Shown here one piece after another: positions 28,050 to 41,800 of a DNA stretch of 64,000 nt (the stretch's first letter is position 1; every line of letters begins with the position of its first letter). The translations under genes and the position numbers were made by a program. Below the pieces are notes generated by a model. The model had not been told where the DNA came from and did no database searches. It saw nothing but the letters and a program-made list of their open reading frames with translations. The DNA comes from Palleronia salina (GTDB lineage: Bacteria > Pseudomonadota > Alphaproteobacteria > Rhodobacterales > Rhodobacteraceae): assembly GCF_900141995.1 (NCBI RefSeq), contig NZ_FQZA01000012.1, forward strand, positions 48,477 to 112,476, given 5' to 3'.

Positions 28050-29894
28050 TCAGGGCCGCCAGCGCCAGGCCTGCAGCGACAGCCAGTCGCGCGCCCGCCG
28101 GGTCCAGAGCGACCAGAGCGACCGCTCGCCCGCCTCGATCCGCGCGAAGCCCTCCATGCCCGGAACCAACCCCTCGGGCACGGGGCCCGTCAGCTGCGCT
28201 TCGGCGTTGAACAGGCGCCGGCCCTCGCGCTCTTCGGCGACGGGCGTGACGGCGGTGACCGTCAGGGGCAGGCGCAGACCCGGCGCCCCCGACAGGGCAA
28301 GCCGCCCGTCCATGCCCGGCGCGACCAGCGATAGGTCCCGCTCGTCGATCCCGAGCGAGACCTCCAGCCGGTCGCCCTGCGCGATCTCGTGCAGAAGTTC
28401 GCCCGCCTCGACCGGCGCGCCGAGGCGACGCCGGTGATCGCCCGAGACTATGGTGCCCGACACGGGCGCGGTCACGCGCACCCGTTCGAGCTGCGCCAGC
28501 GCCAGCGCCAGTTCCGCCTCGGCCGCTTCGAGCCGGGCGGCCGTCAGGGCGCGGCCCGGCGCGTCCCGGTCGGCCAGCGCCTGGCGCGCCTCCTGCCGCA
28601 GGCGCCGCGTCTCGCCCGACAGCCGTTCGGCCTCGAGCGCGAGATCGCGGTCGTCGAAGGCCAGCAACAGGTCGCCCTCTTCCACCTCCTGCCCGGGCCG
28701 GATATCCGCCCGCGCGATGAAGCCCGGCACGGTCGCGACCACCGCCCGCTCCTCGGCGCCGCGCAGGGTGGCATCGGTTTCGATCCGCAAGGGGGCTTGC
28801 AGGATGGCGGGCAGGATCGCGGCCAGCAGCACGAGGACCGCGGCCACGCGGAACGACGGTCGATGCGCGGCGGTCAGGGCTCGCAGGCCGCGCCCGGTCA
28901 TCTGCGGCACCCGGCCCGCGATCCAGGCATTGTCGCGCTGTTTCAGGGCCAGCAGCGGCGCGGCCAGCGCCGCCACGGTTTCCAGACGCAGCAGGTCCTC
29001 GTCGCGCGGCGTCACGTCGAACTCGGCCGTGATGGCGCCGACGGTGCCCTCGTCCGCGAACAGCGGGACAGTGGCCGCGGCGATTCCGCCCGTCTGGTCC
29101 AGAAGGGCCGCGTGGGCCACATCGACCATCCGGGCGCGGCCCTCGGGACCGGGGTGGCAGACGGTGCCGTCCTGGTCCAGCGCCTCGCCCATGGCATCTT
29201 CCAGCGCGCGGGCGACCGGGGCCGATCGCCGGAACCACGCGCCGCCCGACAGCGCCGTCAGCCGCGGGGCCGCGCCGGGCCGGCGGCAGATCCCGACGGC
29301 CACGCGTGTCGCCGGCAGCCACAGCGCCAATTCGGACGCCAAGGCCAGGGCCGCGGGCTTCACCCCGCGCTGCTCGGCCGTGGCGGCCATGAGATCCAGC
29401 GCGCCGAAGCCGCGGTCGAAGCGGGCGCGCTCGGTCTCGATCCGTCGCTGCCACAGGCGCGCGGCCACCCAGCCCGTCGCAAGGGTCAGCGCGCGTCGGG
29501 CGTCGGCCTCCGATCCGATGGTGGTCAGCGCGGCGACCGCCACCACCCGGTCGCCGTCGCGCAGGGCCATGGCCAATTGCGACCGGCCGTCGTCGCTGCG
29601 GCCGCGCACGATCCCCTGTCGCGCCACGGCATCGCCCACGCGCGGGGCAAGGCCTTCGAGCACCGTGTCACCGTCTTCCGGCAGGACCCCCACCGGTCGC
29701 AGCGCATCGGCGCCCGGTTCTTCAACGAACAGGGCGACTTCCTGGATTCCGGGCGCGGCACGGCGCAGCGCGTCGAGCCATCCGGCCACGAACCGGGCCT
29801 GCTCGGCGCTGTCGTGCCAACCGTCGCTTTCTCGCGACCGCGCCGTCGCGGCACGGTCGGGGTCGGGCCGCAGGGCCTGTGCGTCCTGGCTCAT
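28050..29894 (-). CDS. GAF-domain / HlyD fusion, membrane-anchored adaptor
   Basis: 614 residues. About 340 N-terminal cytoplasmic residues include a GAF-like sensor region (roughly 170-320: LDLMAATAEQRGVKPAAL, later TGGIAAATVPLFADEGTVGAI). A single transmembrane segment follows at about 346-365 (FRVAAVLVLLAAILPAIL), then a HlyD-type periplasmic part with hammerhead (GFIARADIRPGQEVEEGDLL), coiled coil and the segment VTAPVSGTIVSGD. The ATG overlaps the giant gene's stop (ATGA), and the next gene begins one base after its stop. Adaptors of this family bridge inner-membrane pumps to outer-membrane channels; the GAF part suggests ligand-gated export. The ligand is unknown. Confidence 0.9.
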   Translation of the reverse strand: MSQDAQALRPDPDRAATARSRESDGWHDSAEQARFVAGWLDALRRAAPGIQEVALFVEEPGADALRPVGVLPEDGDTVLEGLAPRVGDAVARQGIVRGRSDDGRSQLAMALRDGDRVVAVAALTTIGSEADARRALTLATGWVAARLWQRRIETERARFDRGFGALDLMAATAEQRGVKPAALALASELALWLPATRVAVGICRRPGAAPRLTALSGGAWFRRSAPVARALEDAMGEALDQDGTVCHPGPEGRARMVDVAHAALLDQTGGIAAATVPLFADEGTVGAITAEFDVTPRDEDLLRLETVAALAAPLLALKQRDNAWIAGRVPQMTGRGLRALTAAHRPSFRVAAVLVLLAAILPAILQAPLRIETDATLRGAEERAVVATVPGFIARADIRPGQEVEEGDLLLAFDDRDLALEAERLSGETRRLRQEARQALADRDAPGRALTAARLEAAEAELALALAQLERVRVTAPVSGTIVSGDHRRRLGAPVEAGELLHEIAQGDRLEVSLGIDERDLSLVAPGMDGRLALSGAPGLRLPLTVTAVTPVAEEREGRRLFNAEAQLTGPVPEGLVPGMEGFARIEAGERSLWSLWTRRARDWLSLQAWRWRP

Positions 29895-32800
29895 GTCTCG
29901 GGACGACCGGGCAGCGGGATCCTCAGAATGGCCGCGCGTCCGCCAAGCGCTGGCCGCTCGGGGCTGTCGGGATTGACCGCTGCGCTGGCCCGGCGGTTCG
30001 GCTTTCGGCCCCTGTCGGCGGTCAGCGACAGCGCCCCCGCCAGGGCCGACACCGGTGCCAGCGCCGCCAATGCAGCGCGGGGCGCGGGTTCCGCCGACGA
30101 TGCGACCGCCGTCTCACCGGTGGTGATCGACAGGGTATCGCCCAGCTCCGACGCATCGAACCAGACGCGCGCGGTCGACCCGCTTCCGATCACGGGCAGG
30201 CCGGCATGGGACGTTCCGCCGTCCACCATCTGGGGCGCAACCGGTCGCGTGTCCGTCTCGGCCGAGATCGCGACGGCCTTGGCGTCGGCGCGCAGCGGCA
30301 CGCCCAGAAGCCGGCCCCGCCGCTCGACCGCGCCCGCCAGGGCCAGGCCCGTGCCCAGCCGCAGGCGGGGCAGCGGATCCGCCTCGGCCCGGACGTCCAG
30401 CTCGAAGATCGCCTGGTATGCCCCACCCGGCGTGCCGTTCGCATCGCCGTCGATGGCGCAGCCCACCAGGTCCAGGACACCCGCGGCGGTTCCTTCGATG
30501 ACCAGGGACAGGGGGCCGGTCGGCGTTTCCGCGATGACGAGTGTCAGCTGCCGCCGGTCGTCGGACAGGATGGTGCGGATCGAGACTGGACGTCCCGCGC
30601 CATCGACCAGCCTCAGCGTGCCATCCTCCAGCGTGGCGGGATCGATGGCCCGCGAGAAGGTCACGACGATCCGCCCGCCGCGCATCTCGGCCGAAACGAC
30701 CCGGACCGGATCGAGCGTGCCGACGGAGACGAGTTGCGTGACCCGTTCCACCCCGACCGCATCCTGCAGGATGAACGTGATGCGCTTCAGCCCTTCGTCC
30801 TCGTAGCTGTGGGTGATATCGCGCGCGCCCTCGGGGATCTCGACCACGGTGCCATCGCCCCAGTCGATGCTGAGCCCCGCCGGCGCCCCGTCCGAGATCA
30901 CGAGCGTGAAGCGGTGACCGGGCTCGATCACACCGGGCATCACCGCCACGCGCCCGCCGATGATCGTGGCGGTGTTCACGCGGCAGAGCTCGGCGCTGCC
31001 GCCCCCTCCGCCGCCGCCGCGCCGGCCCGGTGTCGAATAAAGGTCGTCGGTGCCGGTGTTGCCCATCGAAACCCGGACAAGGCGCGGACCGGTCGTCAAT
31101 GTCGCCACGCTTCCCGGGTCCCCGACAAGGGTCGGGCCGTCGCGGGGCGGATCGGCTACGACGGGCGTGGGCGTGTCCGGGGTCTCGGGCCGCTCCGGCG
31201 GATCCTCGGGACCGTCGATCGGCGCGACGTCGATGGTGACATCCACCGGATCCGAAGACGCCTGGCCATCGGTGGCGCGATAGCGGAACCGGTCGGTGCC
31301 GGCGAAGCCCGCCTTGGGCGTGTAGAGAATTCGCCCGTCGGGCAGGATCGAGACGTCGCCATTGGCCGGATCGTCCACCATGTCCACCGACAGGGCGTCG
31401 CCGCCCGGATCGGTGTCATTGGCCAGGACGTCCAGTTGCACGGCCTCGCCGGCGTTGGTCCGCGCGCTGTCGGGCCGGGCCACCGGCACCGAGGTGCCGG
31501 CGCGCACCCGCAGGTCGAGCACCGCGTCGCCGCCTTCGGCGCCGTCGTCATCGCCGTCGAGCCGCAGCCCACCGGCCCCCGGTCGCGCCCGCCAGCTGTC
31601 GTCGATGCGCAGCACGTAGTCGCCCGTCGGCAACGGCCGGGACGGGGTGAAGACCAGTTGCAGCCCGTCACCCGACAGCGCGACCGCCCCGGCGATGACC
31701 CGACCGCCTGCGGCGCTCAGCGTGACCGCGCCATCCGGCAGATCCCCCATGGGCCGGTCCATGGTGACGGTCAGCACGGTGCGCGTGGGCTCGAAGTCGG
31801 TGACGCGCGGGGCATCGCTGTCCACGGGCGGCGCGTTGACGCGCACGGCGGTGTCGGGCCCGGCAAAGCGGCCATCCTCGTTCACCACCGTGACCGCGAT
31901 CTCGAAGCGGCCGTCGCGGTCGAAGACATGACTGGCCGCGCGGGCGTCGCCCGGCAGCGTGGACGAACTGCCATCGCCCCAGTCGATGATGATGGCGCTG
32001 ATGGTGTCGGCGCCGGGATCGGTGATCGCCAGGGCCAGATCGAACGCAGCACCGCGCGTCACTTCGGCGGCACCGGTCACGATGATGCGGGGGCGCGCGT
32101 CGGCCACGTCGACCGCCACGCGGCGCTCGGCCATGCGCCCTGCCCCGTCTTCCAGCGCGACGATCAGTTCGACCCGGTCCGGACCGTCGGGCGCCTGCCA
32201 GCTCAGCTGACCCGTCACCGGATCGAGTGTCGCACCGGTGGGACCCGAGACAAGGGTCCAGGACAGGCTTCCTGTACCGCCCGCGTCGATGCCCACAAGC
32301 TCGACGCTCAGCCGGTCGCCCTCGATCACGGCAAGGCTGCCCGGATCGGCGATGACGGGTCCGGCCGTCTCGGCGGCCACGTCGATGGTGACGGTGGCAG
32401 GTTCGCTGTCCCGTTCGCCGTCCGACACCACGTAGGTGAAGCTGTCCTGCCCCGAGAAGCCGTCATCGGGGGTGTAGACGAAGGTGCCGTTCACGATCTC
32501 GATCTGGCCATTGGTCGGCGCGCCCGCGATGCGTGGGACCAACGGCGCCGCTTCGGGATCGCTGTCATTGGCCAGCGCGTCGATGGTCACCGGCGTCTCG
32601 AAGGCGGTGCCGACGCTGTCATCGACGGCCACGGGGGCGAGGTTCACCGGCCCGTCGCGCAGCAGCCGCACGTCGTCCACCGCCACCTGCGCGGCGCGGC
32701 TGCCAAAGCCCAGAAGATCGACAGACAGGCGATAGGCGGTTCCGGCGGTGGCGGCGTCCAGTGGCACGCGAAGGGTGATCGGCTGGGTCAGATCATACGA

Positions 32801-35800
32801 ACCGTCGGCCAGACGGGTGCCCTCGATCTCGACACCCGGTGCGACCAGGACGCGCCCGTCCGCCTGGATCGACAGCAGCGCGTCGGTCCCGGCCAACGCT
32901 TGCAGCTGCGCCAGCGGCACGCCGGTTTCCTCGGCGCGCAGCGCGACCTCGATCGCGTCCGGCACGCGGCGCGGATCGGCGTCGAGGCGGATTCCCGACA
33001 GGGTGAGCTCAAGCGCGCTGGCGGTGCCGTCGTTCAGGAAGGCCTGCGTCACGCCCGAGAAGACATCGGCGCCCTCGGCGATCAGTGCCCGTCCGCCGGT
33101 CACGCCGGCGTCGCCCACGAAGGTCCACCCGACCCCGGGATCGGGCGCGGCATCGAAGGTGCCGTTCACGATATCGGTGTTCGTCGGCGGCGTCGCGGCG
33201 GCCTGGGCCGGTGTCGTGTTGCGCGTGGCCGGCCCCGCGGGCGTGCCGTCGGCGCGCGGGACGGCGCGCAGCACCTGCGAAAGCCGCAGCACCCCATCGC
33301 GCGTCGGTTCGCCGGCGGTTGCCAGGTCGGCGGCCTGCGGCAGCCGCCGTTCGCCGGGCGCCAGCGTGCCGGTCATCAAGGTGGGTGCCGTGCCCCCCGC
33401 GCCCGGCAGATCCTCGAGCCCGAGGCTATGGCCCATCTCGTGCGCGATGACCGTCAGCAGGTCCACGCCGCGCAGGGCCGCGTTCTGCAACTGCCAATCC
33501 CCTGCGCCCGGCACGGCCCAGCCGTGGCCCGCCGCGTCATCGTCCAGCGTGATCTTGTTTCCGTCGAAGAGCGCAAGGACGGTCCCGCCCAGGTCCCGGA
33601 TCTCGACCTGGAGGGTCTGAAGCTGGGCGCGTTGCGCGTCGGTGAGCGCGCCCGTGCTTTCCCACAGGGTGCGCGCCGCGTCCGCCACGCATTCCGCGCG
33701 TTCGGCATCCAGCGCGGCCAGCGGCGTGTCGGGCGCGACCTCGGCCGTGACCTCCTGCGCGACCCCGGTGCCGGGGTCGGTCGCCTGGAGCCGGATATTG
33801 TCCAGCAGGTAGGTCTGGCTCAGCGCCGATGCGGCGGGGCTGAAGCTGTCTGGCAGGTTCAGGAAGAATCGTTCGATGGACCCGTCGGTGCCCGACACGT
33901 CCGGCGGGGTCAGGTCCACGTCGGAAGCCTGCGTATCCAGCCCCACGTTGCGCAGCATCAGCTTGACCTGCTTGCCCTTCAGCTCGGACGGGATCGCGAC
34001 GCTGTGGGTCGTGCGCTCGAAGAAGCCCTCGGGCAGCGGCAACACCGCGCGATGCAGGATGTTGGGGCTGCCGTCCAGAACATCGGCGCCCTCGGTCGTC
34101 TCGCCGCGCAGGAACAGCACCTCGACGCCGCTGTCGGTGCCGATGGCCATGGGGGCCAGGGTTTCGAAGGTCAGGTAATTCGCCCCGCTTTCGGGGATCC
34201 AGAACCGGTTGTGCACCAGCGCGTCGAAATCGGTCAGCTCGTCGATGATGTCGGCCAGGAAATCGCCCATGGCGCCGGCACCGCCCACGAAGCCGAAGGC
34301 ACCCTCGACAAGCTCGGTCAGCGCCTCGGAGCCCCCCATGAGGATGGCATTGTCGGCCTTGGCCGGATCCTTGCCGAAGAAGGTGAATTTCAGCGCGGCC
34401 TTCACGAAGGCGGTCAGGCTTTTCTGCTGCGAGGGGTCGATGACGCCGTTGGTCTGGACCTTGAGCCAGCCCTCGATGGATTGCGGTTTGCCGTCCGCCC
34501 CGGTGCCGAAGATGTCGGGCTCCACCGACTTGACGTGGTTCCACACCGCGTCGGACAGCAGCACACCCTTCAGCCAGTCGACCTGCTTGTGCAGGCCCGC
34601 GACTTCGCCATAAAGGCGCGCGCGCTCGTCGTAGGTGTCCAGCCGCTCCTTCGCGCGGTCGCGCGCCTCGCGCCGGCGTTCCAGTTCCGGCGAAGGCAGC
34701 GTCGGGTTCAGAAGCTCGTAAAGGCGGAATTCCTCCTCGGCCTTGCGATACTCCTCTTCGTATTGCGCCTTCAGCGCCTTGGCCGCGGATTCCTTCTGCG
34801 GCGTGTAGTCCGCGATGGCGTCGACCTTCTTCTGGTAGTTCCGGTATCCCTCGTTGGCGGCGATGGTCTCGTTGCCCTGCAAGACCTTGGCGACCAGGTA
34901 TTTCGAGACCGCGTCGGTGATCTTCTTGGCGTACATGTCGAACACCTTGTCGAAGACCTCGACGAAGACGCCCGTCGGGTTGGTGTTCATCACGAACAGT
35001 CCCGCGATATCCGAGCGGAACGACCCCAGCCCGGCCGAGAAGCCTTCGCCGCCATGGAAGGCCCAGCCCGGCAGCTCGTAGCTGAATGGGAAGCGGCCGA
35101 AGCCGGTGACCTGCCCGCTGAAAAGCGCCTTGATCGAGTCCTTGCCGAACAGTTTCTGCTTGGCCGATTTCGGCTGCTGCGTCGCGTCGCCGGGTTTCTC
35201 GGCGAGCTTGTCGATATAGGCCCCCACATCCATCATCGACGCGATCATGTTCACCAGGCTCTGCCGGGTGCCATGCTCGAAATTGCCGTTGAAGATCTCG
35301 GGCACCGCGCCCTCGTCGGCCCAGGCCCCCTGTTCGGAATTGTCGGTGAAGGACTGCGTGACCTTGCGGTCGCCCTGGAGTGGCTTGTGCGGGTCGCCGC
35401 CGCCACCGGTGCTCCAGAACCATCCCTGGCCCACGCCTTCGCGGATGATGCCGGGCCGATTGATCTCGTATTTCGTCAGCACGTCGCGCTGCGCGTCGCC
35501 GCCTTTTACCAGCGTGATCGGTTGCGCGCCGTACCACCCCTTCTTGTCGAAGATATTCGACTGCAGCAGGTTGCGGATGACGGCATCCGCGGTCGAGTCC
35601 TTGTAGGGGTTGATGTCCAGGCCGATATCGCCCGCCCGCCGCCAGAGCGGCACGTCGTAGAAGGCTTCGAGCTCGGCATCGATCGTCCCGGCATACCAGG
35701 CGAGCGTGCGTTCGGTGGGGTTGTTCAGGCCGAAACGGAACCCGATGGCATCGGATTGGAAATCATCGATGTCGAACCCCGTCGCCTTGGCGGACAGGTC

Positions 35801-38800
35801 GATCTCGTAATCCGCGAAGTCCTTCAGCGACCGGCCGTTCGCACTGAAGGTGAACGGTCCCGGAAGGCCGAGCCCAAGGTCGAACTTGGCCTTCACGGCC
35901 TCGTATTGAAGCCGCTTCGTGGTGGTCCACTCTCCGGGCGCCTGCAGGATCGCGTCGAGCGCCTTCTTCGCGTCGTCGGTGGTCAGGAACTCGATGTCGA
36001 AGAACTCGGCCAGCTCGTTCGTGACGTCCGAGCCGTCCTTCTTCCCCTTGGCCGCCGTCTGGAAATAGTTGTCGTGGAAGCCGACATTTTCCCAGCGCTT
36101 GACGTCCGGATCCTTGAAATCGTCCCACTTGATGACACCGACGTCGATGCCCAGGGCCTGGGCGACCTCGAACACCTTGTTGATCGCCTTTTCGAGCGCC
36201 CCCTGGGCCGCCAGGGTCGACATGGTCGGAACGGCATCGATGGCCAGGGACGAGCCGCCCGAGGCGATCGCCCCGGCCACCGATTTCGCGACATTGACGG
36301 CGGCGGCCAGGCGGTTGGTCCAGCGCACCATCAGGAGCATGTCCTGCAAGGGGACCTGCAGCGTCTCCTGCGACTGGTCGAACGGGTCCAGCGTGGTGAC
36401 GTGGACATCGCTCACGTCGGGCCGGAACCGGGCCAGGCGCTGCGCGATCTCGGAATTGACCGACGCCCCGCGGTTATGGCCGATCATGTGCATGGGCGCG
36501 TTGAGCAGCCTGCCCTCGGTATCGGCATCGAGCGCCATGATGGACGCGAACAGCGCATCCGCCGCCGCCTCGGAGAAGCCTTCGTCGGTAATGTCGCTTT
36601 CGGTGACCCAGTCGGACACCAGCACCACGCCGCGCCCGGGCTCGATGCCCTCGGCGCCGGTGCGGTTGGTCTCGGGGTTCACCCACTGCCCCGTCCGCTT
36701 GTCGTACAGCAGGACCGCCGAGCCGCCCGTCGCCTCCGAGATCTCGCGCGCCATGTGCAGCAGCGGCTCGGGCTGTCCGTATCCCACGGACCAAGTGCCG
36801 TTCAGCACCGACATGAAGGGCTGGAACCCGTGGGTCAGCAGCGTGACCCCGGCGATGGCGTCGCCCTGCGACGCGCGCGCCGCGACCTGCACCGACGACG
36901 CGGCCCGGGCGCCGGCCGTGCCGAACTGAACGCCCCAGTACACGGTCGATCCGGCCGTCAGGATCTCGACGAAGTCGGGCGAGAAGGTGACGTTCACGTT
37001 GTCGTTCTCGTCGGCCGCGCCGATATCCTGGATCGTCCCGTCGACGGCAACCTCGTAGGCGCGCCCCAGCACGAAGGCGAAGTCACGAGGCGGCGTCCAG
37101 ACGCGGCCGGGGTTGTAGTCGCCCTTGAAGGCCTTGAGCGCTTCATCGTCGAGATTATCGTGCAGTGGCGGGTCGGTCGGGAACAGGCCCAGCCCCGGCG
37201 CACGGGTCGAGAGGTAAAGCTTCACCCGGTCCGATCCGGCCGGCGGGGTCTCGGCGTCCCAGCCGAAGATCAGCCGCAGCTGGCTCTTGTTCTCGCCCCA
37301 GTTGACGATGGGTTCGGTCACCGGCTCGAGCCGCAGGTCGCCCGCCGCGCCGAAAGCGATGGCCGAGGGACGGCGCACGTCGATGCCGGGGCGGTTCACG
37401 TTGGTGGTGTCGTAAAGGTCGATGGGATAGCGGCTGGGGTCGTCGTCGGTGTCCTTCTCGGCGGTTTGCATGGCGAAGGCGCGTTCCAGCAGGGCCGAGG
37501 TGTCGTAACCCAGCACCGTGTCCGAGTGCCAGAGCGTCGCCACGAGCCGGGTGCCCGTGACATCCAGCGCGATATCCTTGATCTCCTGCCCCGGGAACAC
37601 GGCGGTCGTGCCCAGGAAACGCGGGTTCGCGCCCAGCGGATTGGCGATCACACCGATCTTGGTGCCGATACTCGTGCGGTTCTCGATCCGCGCCAGAAGC
37701 CCGCGGTCCGGCGTGCTCCGGTCGCCGGTGTCGATGACGTAGGCAAAGGCGCCGGACGGATCCAGCAGGACCTCGCCCGCGGTCTGGATGTCCATGTCCC
37801 AGGCCTGCAGGGACGTCCCGATCTGCTTGCGCAGCAGCGGGTACTTGTAGACCGTCAGACCGCCGGCATCGATATAGGTCTCGCCGACATTGTAACCCCA
37901 GGGGTTGTACGCATTGCGCGTCATGCCCAGGCTTTCGGCGTAGGCCGGGTCGAAGCCGCGCCACTGTTCCTGCGTGGCGTCGAGATAGCGCATCCTGATG
38001 TCGAACGCGTCGGGGTCGTCGGACGCGGTCTCCAGGACCGACACGCCGTTGCCGAAGGCACCCTTGTGGGTGACCATCATGACGCCCGGCCGCGGGGACG
38101 CGACCAGGTCGCGGGCGTCGTATTTCACGATCCAGCGCCCATCGACCGAGAACAGGGGCCGGTCGGGGTTGGCCCGGTCGCCCGCCCGCTCGACCGGGGC
38201 ACCGATCTTGGCGCCGTAGAGCGAGATATCGGCGGTGACGCGCTCCATCTGGGGGCGGCCGTCGTCCCGGAAGACGGGGTCGCCGTCCTCGTCGACGGCC
38301 TGGCGCCAGACCTCGCGGTCGCCGCGCACGTCCCGCAGCGCCGGATCCACGTCGATCACGTGCATCTCGGACCGCCAGAAGCGCGAGCTTTCGCGGAACT
38401 TCATGTGCGACCGGCCGAGCTGTCGCAGGTCACGCTCGCCCCACGGCGTCAGGGCGTAAAGCCGGCGACCATCCTCGGACAGCTCAAGCGCGTGGATGAT
38501 GTTGTAGGCCGAATCCTCGCCGCCCACGTTCAGCGTGCCCGACGGATCCCAGACCTCGACGTCCAGCGTGGTCAGCTTGCGGGCCTGCATGAAGAACTCG
38601 GCCCCCTGGCTCAGGTCGATCTCGTAGATCGACGCCTTGGCCGAGACGAACAGCCGCTGGCCGTCGGGCGACAGCACCATGTCGGTGATCGGCCCCTCGG
38701 GGATCGGGATGCCGCGCAGATGTGGCGCGACGTAGATGTTGTCGGGATCGGCCGCCGAGAAGTCGACGAAGCGCTGGGCGATGGTATCGAACACCTCGAC

Positions 38801-41800
38801 CGCACCCACCGTGGCGACATACATGGCCGAGCCGTCCGGCGCGGCGGCGATCTCGACCCCGACATCGAGGAAGTCGCGCGGCAGCGGCACGCGGCGCAGC
38901 AGCGTATCCGCCTCCTGCGAGCCCAGCGGTGCGGGCTCGTACACCTCGAGGAACCCGCGATCGGGCTGCCCACCGTCGCCGAAGGTGCGCGACGTTACGT
39001 AAAGGCGGCGCTGCTTGTTGGTGAAGCCGATGGGCTGAGACGTCACGAATTCCGCGTCCGCGGGCCAGTCGGCGAAGCCGTAGTTGCGCGGAATGATCGG
39101 CCGTTCGACGAAGATCTGCGTCGCGCCGAGCAGGACGTATTGCGGGACGTCGAAGATGATTTCCTGCTGGTACAGCCCCGCCTCGGCACCGGGTTTCAGC
39201 ACGACATCGACGAAATCGGTGCCGTCGACGTAGAAATCCTGCCCGTTGAAGCTCAGCCGGATGCGCGAGGCCCGCACGTCCTCGACACCGAATTCGTCGA
39301 AGATATCCAGCGTCAGGTCGGTATCGGTGAACAGGAAGCCTTCCAGCTTGACCCGGGTCGTGTCCTCGGTCACCTCGACGATCTCGGTTCCGGTGATGAC
39401 CGGGCGATCCGCGATCCCCGCATAGGCGGCCGAGACCGATCCCGGTATCACGCGCGGCGGCGGCGCGTCGCCCTCGTAACGAAGCTCGATGTCCTCGAAG
39501 GTCAGTTCTGTATCGAGCGGGACCTCGTAATTCAGCGACCGAACTTCGCCATCCCGCGCCTTTTCGAAGGCCTCCAGCCGCAGCGACACGGCATCCTTCG
39601 GCATCACCGCATTGATCGAGAAGGTGATCGACATGGCGGCAGCGTATCCCAGGAGCCCGGCCAGGCCCCCGGTCGCCCCGGCCAGCAGCGCGCCACCGAA
39701 CAGCAGCCCGCCCAGCGCCGCCTGGGTCGCATAGTCGATGGTGATGACCTTCGACGGGAAGCCGACCCGCGCGGCCAGCACCTGCCCGCGGTCGGTCAGC
39801 CCCGGGAACGGCGGCGAGGCGGTCCGCGCCAGGCCTTCGCCATCCACGGTGCCCGTATCGAACAGCGCCCAGTGCCATTCAAGCGCACCGTCCGCGCCGG
39901 TGGGCAGTTCGATCCGGCGGAAGAACGCGACCGTGTCGCCCTCCTCCGCGGCCCCGTCCACCGGCAGGGCGATCTGCATCGGCGACTCGGTCTCGGTGGT
40001 CGGTCGGCTCATCTCGAGATCGAAGGCGCCGAGGAAGCCCCAGGTGGCGTCGGGCTCGGTGCCGAGCCCGTCGAGTTTCGCGTCGAGATCCGAAAGCTCC
40101 AGGTCGCGCATCGACACCCGGGTGCCATCGGGCAGCGATCCGGGCGCGATGGCCAGCCGCGCCCCGCCATCGGTCTGCACGATCGCGCCGTCCGTCCCCA
40201 CGGTCGCATCCGCCGTGCCGGGCGCGTCCAGAACCTTGACCGCAATGGTCTCTTCGCCGAAGGCATGCAGCACGGTGACGGTCGTCTCGCCGGGCGCCAC
40301 GGCGCGGATCAGCCCGTCTTCGTCCACGGTCGCGATCCGCCGATCGGCCACGACGTAGCGCGTGCCCTGCTCGGCCTTGCCGCGGAAATGCTTCCCGAGA
40401 CTGCCCAGGGTGGTGACGATGCGCCGCGCCTCTGTGCCCTGCAACACCGTCACCGCGTCAGGATAGGCGTCGATCCCGCCGGCCAGCGTCAGCGCCTCGT
40501 CCAGCGTCTGGGCCTTCGCGACGCCCGCCACCGTCGCGGCCGAGATATCGCCACGGGTCGCGGTGATGACCACGTGGCCCGGCGCCTCGCCCACCAGGCG
40601 TCCGTCGCGGGTGATGCGCACGATTTCGGGATCCGAGCTGGTGATCCCGCCCCACCACAGCGGCACGGCCACGTCCTCGGCATCCTCGAAATCCGCCACG
40701 AGCTGAAGCGGAACGTCCATGCCGGGCGTGGACATGACCTGCGCACGGCCCACGAAATCAAGCGATACCAACGCCGCATCCGAGATCTGCACCGGGATGC
40801 GGATCGGCTCCGACAGCGTCCAGCCGTCGTCGCCCCGAACGATCAATGCCGCCTCGCCGGACACGCCGGGCGTCGGCGTGAAGAATGCCCTGTCGCCCAG
40901 GATGAACGCCGTTCCGTTCTCGGCGCCCACCACCGAATAGCGCGCTTCGTCGCCCTCGGCATCGGGCAGCAGCGCGGCCAGGTCGACCTCGATCGGCACG
41001 TCCACATGGGTGCGCTGCGTGGGAATATCCGCGACGGGGCGCGGCGGCAGGTTGGGTCTGAGTCCGAAATTGGCGTTGAACAGCGCGCGGTCCGACAGGT
41101 CCGCGTCGCCGTCTCCGTCCACATCGGCGCCCGCGCCGAACAAAGCGGCGTCGTCGGCATCCACATCCGCGTCGCCGTCCAGATCGCCCACGGCGTCCAG
41201 CCTGACCGTGTGACTGCCGGTGCCCGTGATCTCGAGCGCCAGCAGCCCCGGCCGATCCACCGGGAAGACCAGGCTGCGCCCGTCCGCGGACGCGGCAAGC
41301 GGCGCCAGACCGTCCAGGGTGGCGCCCGTCACGTCGCCCGAGAGCGAAACCCGCAGGTGCAGGCGCCCCGACGCGGCCGACGCGATTTCCGACGGCCGCA
41401 CCGCCAGCGCATGGACCACGCGGCCATCCGGCCCGAAATCGACCGGGTCCGTTGCGGTGCCCCATCCGGTCAGGGTGGACAGATCGGCGCCGAAGCCCAC
41501 TTCGTCGATCCCGTCATAGGCACGGCCGCCGCCGGCCACGGTGACCACGCGCAGCCGACCGTCACCGTCGTGGCCCAGGCGCTCGGTCTCGCCGGTGGTC
41601 AGGTCGCGGACCAGTTGCAGCTGCCCGTCGCGGCCGACGCGGTAGCTCAGGTCGAGACCTTCGCCCTGCACCCGGGTGATGCGGCCCTGCGGATCCCGCT
41701 CGAACCGCAGCGCGGTGCCGTCCCGCCCGACCAGCCCGCTGTCGGACACGTGCAGCACGCCGCCATCGGCCGTCACGATACGGGTCAGGCCACGCTGGGC

